Of a stretch of DNA of 11,131 bases, positions 6,816 through 11,131 are shown piece by piece. Source of the DNA: Bacteroidota bacterium. Lineage in GTDB: Bacteria; Bacteroidota; Bacteroidia; Bacteroidales; Lentimicrobiaceae. The notes beneath the pieces are model-generated. The model saw only the letters and a list, made by a program, of their open reading frames with translations, had not been told where the DNA came from and did not search any database. The position numbers and the translations under genes are program-made. The DNA lies in NCBI GenBank assembly GCA_023428585.1, contig JAEYXG010000191.1:1-11131 (forward strand). Direction: 5' to 3'. Every line of letters starts with the position of its first letter. Within the stretch, counting starts at the first letter, position 1.

Positions 6816-8747
6816 TTACATACCCGGTGTGACCAGTAATTTATAATTGCCGGAGGTTGAACTCCCCAGAATCCTTACAATTACAACTCCTGAAATATTG
6901 TGAGGTATAGTGAATTGACCATTGGCAAGCTTACCTATTGAAATAATCTTACCTCCCGGATATATCAATTGATAAGATTCAGGTGTATCATTTATTCCAC
7001 TAACTTTTAGGGCACGTCCACTTTGCACAGGATTAGGGAACACAGAAAACGGCTGATCCCTGTTATCAATCTCCCTGATGGAAGCAGTGGGGCAACTCCA
7101 TACCAATTCATATCCTGCCCTGGAATTTATACTATCAGATTTGAATTGAATAGTGAAGATATTTGAAGATGTTGACAAGCTCAATATTGAATTTACACCA
7201 TTTATCTCATCATTGCTTCCGGTTTCAGTACCTGAGATAGCAGCCAGCAAAGGCGCATTGACTGAACCTCCATCGTAAACCCATAGTGAATCATAACCGG
7301 ATTCAAGGCTCAGAGCAGTGAAGTCAATGCTTAAAGGCCCATCATATGCTGACTTTACCGTTTCCGTATATATTTCATTATTCTTATAGCCCCACCAGGG
7401 GCCACCATTGTCATACAATGTATCACGACACATCTCCTCTGCCACTCCGGTAAACTTCTCCTCTATAAGATTCCATAATTCATTTCGCCCATTATCATAA
7501 CCTAATGCCCATATTCCGATACCTCCCAGTAACCGTCGATTTACAAAATTGTATTTTAATCCCAAGCTTCTGGTATTATCAAAAAAGCATTGATTCCATC
7601 CGCTATTGTCATAACTATAGTAAGGATTATAACTTCTATAATCCCAATATAGATTGGCAGGAATGTAATGACTATTACCGCCACCCACAATCTGCCGATA
7701 TGTTAATGACACACCGCTGCCGGTAGTTTGGGCAGGTAGAGTATTGGACTGAACGGGCCATTCCCTTCCATAATAAGGCACCCCTAAAATAAGCTTACCT
7801 GGTTCAACACCCTTAGATTGATAATAAGTGATGGAATGGCTCACACTATAATTGAAAGAAGATGTAAGCGGCCAAAACCCAGACACAGGACCTGCCAAAG
7901 AACTTCCGCCATAATAGTAATCATAGGTCATAACCATATAAAAGTCAAGCCATGGTGTCAAGGCAGTAATATCAAATGTGTTATTCCAGTTAACGGCCGG
8001 CGATGCAATACTGAGTTCCACAGCAGGCAATTCACTTTGCAACTGCATGGATAATGTTTGTATGAATGATGTAAGCCCGGCGCTTTGCGATGAAGGAACC
8101 GCTTCAAAATCGATGTTAATTCCTTGAATTCCTCTTGAAGTAACCAACAATATCAGGTTATTGATAAGCGCTTGTTGACTGGAAGCACTATTGAAAAATG
8201 AGGAATGATCAGAAAATAGTGTAACGCATAAATGAACCTTCACACCTTTTGCCAAAGCGGTATCAATTACCGCATCTGTCATAAAATCATGAATGGTAAC
8301 CGCATTCCCCGTTGATGGATCAACCTCATAGGAAAAATAACAGAGGTCACTTAGCAAATCCCATCGGTAATTATGCCAGGCACCTCCCATCCAGTAAGGA
8401 TGGTATCCAAAGACCCTCCTATTGAGTTCCCGAGTTTCCATTCCTTTATTGTCAAGGCGGTCTACTGAAGTATTATGCAAACAGTTCAAACTGTCATATT
8501 GAGCAGTAGACATCTGACCCAGAGTGCCATAGTATTCAGACTCCTCTAAATGAATCGTATACGGTTCATTAATCTGGGAAAATGACGGGACAAATAACAA
8601 TATCTGACTCAACACCAAAAGGAATAACAGTTTGGCTCTTCCTGTTGATTTGTTCACTAAGCTTCTGAGTTTTGCGAACAGGGAAATGGGACTATAATGT
8701 TCTTGATTCAAAAAATATCTCATAACATGCATCATTCTCATTATCAT
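6816..8747 (-). CDS. Secreted glycoside hydrolase family 18 protein with CUB-like domain and T9SS sorting domain
   Basis: The 643-residue protein has four parts. A signal sequence has its hydrophobic core at about 39-54 and ends near SFSQ (55-58). The GH18 barrel (about 112-435) shows FGYHPYW (113-119), the catalytic segment QGINIDFEAV (208-217; Glu215 acid, Asp213), MTYDYYY (273-279) and LGGIGIWALGYD near its end. A CUB-like domain (440-552) starts with LYDNGGPWWGY and ends at Cys552. The C-terminal T9SS sorting domain (566-643) has FSVFPNP, GVVIVRI and NYKLLV. The catalytic motif departs from the usual DGxDxDxE at the first two Asp (Gln, Asn) but keeps the last Asp and the Glu, as in the YaaH-like branch, so hydrolysis of chitin-, glycan- or peptidoglycan-type GlcNAc polymers is possible; the substrate is unknown. 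The ATG start gives a 38-residue n-region; GTG at 8657 (residue 31) would give an ordinary signal peptide. It lies 47 bases after the DPP11 gene, possibly one transcript. Confidence 0.92.
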   Translation of the reverse strand: MIMRMMHVMRYFLNQEHYSPISLFAKLRSLVNKSTGRAKLLFLLVLSQILLFVPSFSQINEPYTIHLEESEYYGTLGQMSTAQYDSLNCLHNTSVDRLDNKGMETRELNRRVFGYHPYWMGGAWHNYRWDLLSDLCYFSYEVDPSTGNAVTIHDFMTDAVIDTALAKGVKVHLCVTLFSDHSSFFNSASSQQALINNLILLVTSRGIQGINIDFEAVPSSQSAGLTSFIQTLSMQLQSELPAVELSIASPAVNWNNTFDITALTPWLDFYMVMTYDYYYGGSSLAGPVSGFWPLTSSFNYSVSHSITYYQSKGVEPGKLILGVPYYGREWPVQSNTLPAQTTGSGVSLTYRQIVGGGNSHYIPANLYWDYRSYNPYYSYDNSGWNQCFFDNTRSLGLKYNFVNRRLLGGIGIWALGYDNGRNELWNLIEEKFTGVAEEMCRDTLYDNGGPWWGYKNNEIYTETVKSAYDGPLSIDFTALSLESGYDSLWVYDGGSVNAPLLAAISGTETGSNDEINGVNSILSLSTSSNIFTIQFKSDSINSRAGYELVWSCPTASIREIDNRDQPFSVFPNPVQSGRALKVSGINDTPESYQLIYPGGKIISIGKLANGQFTIPHNISGVVIVRILGSSTSGNYKLLVTPGM

Positions 8748-8794
8748 CTCTATAAAACCTGCATTAGCTTGTTGTCACAACCGTTCAAGAACAA

Positions 8795-10957
8795 TTATCT
8801 GATGATAGTCATTTCATCCACCAGGTGTCCTGCACCAGCAAACTTATCGATAACAAATAGACAATAACGTATATCGAGTGAGATGTTGCGGCATTGATCA
8901 GGATCATACATAAGATCGCTCATGGTACCCTCCCAGTTACGGTCAAAATTAACCCCGACAAGATGTCCGTCGGCATTGAGTACCGGACTGCCTGAATTTC
9001 CCCCTGTGGTATGATTGCTGGCAGTAAAAGCCACACGCATAGTGCCATCGGTAGCAGAATAAGGGCCATAATCACGGGCTTCATATAGCTTCTTAAGTTT
9101 GGATTCAACAACATAATCATACACCGTTGGATCTTCTTTTTCCATAATACCTTCCAATGTTGTATAATAGTCATATTTAACAGCATCGCGAGGAAAATAA
9201 TCATCAACTTTACCATAGGTTACCCTTAAAGTGGAATTCGCATCAGGGTAAAACCTTTTAGATGGCTGGAATTCCATTTGGGCAGTCATATATATGCGCT
9301 GTAAGCTATCAAGTCTTGATAAAAGTATACCCGTTACAGGCATAATCTGGGTAATATAATAATTGTATATGGCAGATGATAAAATATAGGCAGGGTCCTT
9401 TGCTATTCTCTTACAATTCTTACCCTTAATTCCATTCAAGAGTTTCCTGACCTTGACTGAATCAGTCAAGACACTTTTCTGATACAAGGCATTGGCCCAA
9501 TCATCAAAACCGGCATATCTCGCCCTTTCAGTCCTAAGTTCCGCCGGAATAAGGGCATCAGGCTGATTAGCAAACCAATCAGCCATCAATGTTGCGAATA
9601 CCTTTTTATCAAGAGGCTGATGATAATTTTTAAAGTAACCTGAAACTCCGTTTTTCAGTTGATTTAAAACCTCCTCCATTTCCTTTTCCGTAACGGTTTT
9701 ATCCTTACTCATCTCTACAAGTTTATTAAATCTCCTTGCAAAGGTAAACAGTTCAACACCCAGGCCTCCTTCAATCAGATAGGTTTCCGTAACATTGAGA
9801 GGCAGGAGTTCATTATACGTTTTCTGGAAGGAAGAGATCAGTTGTCCATATTTGCCTTGAAGTGCAGGATCAGATTGCGACCATTTAATGAATTCAGTTT
9901 CAAAAGCCTGCTTCTTTTCAATGGCATCTAGTTTGTTGATACCGCGGTTTTCACCAATCATTTTCTTCCAGTAGTTTGCTACACCTGCATGTTTGGCTGA
10001 ATACTGGATACGTACAAGACTTGATTGATTCATATAATTATCAAAGATCTCAAGCCTTTTCACCCTTAGGCGGATAGCAACAGGGTTCTCATGGCCGGTA
10101 ATCATTTCAATGGCAAATGAAGGTAGATATTCCTGGGTTTGTCCCGGATATCCGAAAACGAAAGTAAAATCACCTTCATCAACTCCTTTAAGGGATACCG
10201 GTATGTGTGACTTAGGCTTGTAGGGAACATTATCAGGTGAGTATTCAGCAGGTTCGTTATCCTTATTAACATAGATACGGAACAATGAAAAATCGCCTGT
10301 ATGCCTAGGCCACATCCAGTTGTCAGTATCACCACCGAATTTGCCAATATTTGATGGTGGTGCACCAACTAAACGCACATCATTGAATGTTTGGGTGATA
10401 AATAAATAATACTGGTTGCCATAATAAAATGGCCTTACCCGGGCACCATACGAAGTTCCCTTGGTTGCATTGGCCTCTATCTTGCTGATGTTGTTTTTGA
10501 TGATTTCAGATCTTTCCTTCTCGGTTATACCTTCCTTCACACCATCCAGCGCAAGGGCAGTAACATCTTCCATGCGGATAAGTAAAGTAACCGTTAAACC
10601 CGGATTAGGCAATTCCTGGGTTTTATCCATTGCCCAAAAACCATCAGTAAGATAATCATGCTCAAGTGTACTATGACGCTGTATCTGACCATAACCGCAG
10701 TGATGGTTGGTGAGAATCAGCCCTTGATCAGAGATTATTTCGGCTGTACAGCCTCGTCCAAAAAGAAGAATTGCGTCTTTTAGGCTTGACTTATTAACAC
10801 TATAAATATGTTCGGCTGAAATGCGCATTCCCATACTGACCATTTCAGATTCATTGAGTTGTTCAAGTAACAATGGAAGCCACATACCTTCCCCTGCGAT
10901 ACTTAAACGTGCACTAAAAAGTAACACTAACAGAAAAATGGATAATCGCCTGATCAT
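8795..10957 (-). CDS. dpp11: Dipeptidyl-peptidase 11 (Asp/Glu-specific), peptidase family S46
   Basis: The product from ATG at 10957 has 720 residues, a length I recall for Porphyromonas gingivalis DPP11. The frame stays open to a TTG at 10990, but the ATG gives a compact signal peptide (MIRRLSIFLLVLLF..., cleavage after SIA at residue 21) and a mature start GEGMWLP typical of the family. Catalytic residues are the His pair in TNHHCGYG (85-86), Asp222 in RHTGDFS, and Ser655 in GGNSGSP. The residue 18 positions after the Ser is Arg673 (NFDRNWEG), which in DPP11 forms the acidic S1 pocket; DPP7 has Gly there. It should release N-terminal dipeptides with Asp or Glu in the second position from oligopeptides, in the periplasm, feeding amino-acid use. 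There is no T9SS tail, in contrast to the downstream GH18 gene. Only a degenerate -7-like box (TTTCTTTG, complement of 10988-10995) precedes it. Confidence 0.94.
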   Translation of the reverse strand: MIRRLSIFLLVLLFSARLSIAGEGMWLPLLLEQLNESEMVSMGMRISAEHIYSVNKSSLKDAILLFGRGCTAEIISDQGLILTNHHCGYGQIQRHSTLEHDYLTDGFWAMDKTQELPNPGLTVTLLIRMEDVTALALDGVKEGITEKERSEIIKNNISKIEANATKGTSYGARVRPFYYGNQYYLFITQTFNDVRLVGAPPSNIGKFGGDTDNWMWPRHTGDFSLFRIYVNKDNEPAEYSPDNVPYKPKSHIPVSLKGVDEGDFTFVFGYPGQTQEYLPSFAIEMITGHENPVAIRLRVKRLEIFDNYMNQSSLVRIQYSAKHAGVANYWKKMIGENRGINKLDAIEKKQAFETEFIKWSQSDPALQGKYGQLISSFQKTYNELLPLNVTETYLIEGGLGVELFTFARRFNKLVEMSKDKTVTEKEMEEVLNQLKNGVSGYFKNYHQPLDKKVFATLMADWFANQPDALIPAELRTERARYAGFDDWANALYQKSVLTDSVKVRKLLNGIKGKNCKRIAKDPAYILSSAIYNYYITQIMPVTGILLSRLDSLQRIYMTAQMEFQPSKRFYPDANSTLRVTYGKVDDYFPRDAVKYDYYTTLEGIMEKEDPTVYDYVVESKLKKLYEARDYGPYSATDGTMRVAFTASNHTTGGNSGSPVLNADGHLVGVNFDRNWEGTMSDLMYDPDQCRNISLDIRYCLFVIDKFAGAGHLVDEMTIIR

Positions 10958-11009
10958 AGAGATCTGATTTTTTGGATTTGTATTAGACAAAGAAATACTA
11001 TTAACATTA

Positions 11010-11052
11010 ATTCTTTAATGGGAGTACCTGCTGAGGACTCCCATTAAAGAAT
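11010..11052 (-). terminator. 16-bp hairpin between the RidA-like gene and dpp11, likely terminator of the upstream minus-strand gene
   Basis: TTCTTTAATGGGAGT (11011-11025) is the exact complement of 11037-11051, extended by one A-T pair (11010 with 11052). The loop can fold further through CCT/AGG (11027-11029 with 11034-11036). On the minus strand it lies 44 bases after the stop at 11097, with TTAATGTTAAT following it, a poor but present U-containing tail. It ends 52 bases before the dpp11 ATG, so it probably insulates dpp11 from its neighbour. An attenuator role in the dpp11 leader is the alternative. Confidence 0.6.
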
Positions 11053-11096
11053 AAAAAATGGATGAAGTACTATAAGCAAACCAAATATCTTATTGG

Positions 11097-11131
11097 TTAC
11101 TTTGCAGCAATGACTTCAATCTCTATCAAGG
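11097..11131 (-). CDS. ridA: C-terminal end of a probable RidA (YjgF/YER057c/UK114) family protein, partial
   Basis: Reading the minus strand from the window edge gives LIEIEVIAAK followed by TAA (complement of 11097-11099). This ending, a final beta-strand of the form (V/I)EIExIA, is typical of RidA-family enamine/imine deaminases, which detoxify 2-aminoacrylate in the cytoplasm. A strong hairpin 44 bases downstream supports this being a true gene end. Only ten residues are visible, so the frame is plausible and the family is a reasoned guess. Confidence 0.55.
   Translation of the reverse strand, partial: LIEIEVIAAK

Noticed and set aside
7505..8054. Open frames on the plus strand opposite the GH18 gene
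   Set aside because: They lie opposite the catalytic domain, are rich in rare patterns such as Cys/His/Arg clusters, and show no start signals; shadows of the real gene.
8768..8794. Short inverted repeats (TTGTT/AACAA and GTTGT/ACAAC) between dpp11 and the GH18 gene
   Set aside because: The stems are 4-5 bp and mutually exclusive, with no U-tract, so they do not support a terminator between the two genes.
10958..10990. N-terminal extension of the S46 peptidase from a TTG codon at 10990
   Set aside because: The extension (SNTNPKNQIS) has no signal-peptide or family character. The ATG at 10957 gives a standard signal peptide and the expected family length.

Overview
The window looks like an AT-rich chromosomal segment from a member of the Bacteroidota, probably a Bacteroidales-like or related anaerobic lineage. 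The signs are promoters of the Bacteroidota type (TTTG ... TAnnTTTG), near absence of Shine-Dalgarno sequences, a secreted enzyme ending in a type IX secretion (T9SS) sorting domain, a BtuG-type surface lipoprotein, a class III-like PPK2, and a peptidase of family S46. No tRNA, rRNA, CRISPR array or insertion sequence was seen. All genes look intact except the two cut by the window edges.

Layout, left to right. (1) Positions 1-1897, plus strand: the tail of a tetratricopeptide-repeat (TPR) protein overlaps the start of an outer-membrane beta-barrel protein. The barrel protein has a TonB-box-like peptide but no plug domain. A perfect 13-bp hairpin closes this unit. (2) Positions 2019-2915, minus strand: a polyphosphate kinase of the PPK2 family, convergent with the barrel gene. 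(3) Positions 3091-6653, plus strand: a complete vitamin B12 acquisition unit made of a promoter, a cobalamin riboswitch with a recognisable B12 box and a possible kissing loop, a terminator-like long-range stem, btuB (TonB-dependent B12 transporter) and btuG (B12-capturing surface lipoprotein). (4) Positions 6654-6815: a convergent intergenic stretch with two hairpins. (5) Positions 6816-10957, minus strand: a secreted GH18-CUB-T9SS protein lies 47 bases downstream of a dipeptidyl-peptidase 11 (DPP11). (6) The right edge holds a strong hairpin and the last codons of what looks like a RidA-family gene on the minus strand.

How the genes fit together: the clearest functional unit is the riboswitch-btuB-btuG operon. 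When cobalamin is scarce the leader should allow expression. BtuG would then capture B12 at the cell surface and hand it to BtuB for TonB-powered import. The two minus-strand enzymes fit a cell that scavenges polymers and peptides: GH18 is exported through T9SS, while DPP11 cuts peptides with acidic residues in the periplasm. The PPK2 gene is an independent housekeeping or energy gene. The least understood element is the TPR/plugless-barrel pair at the left end.
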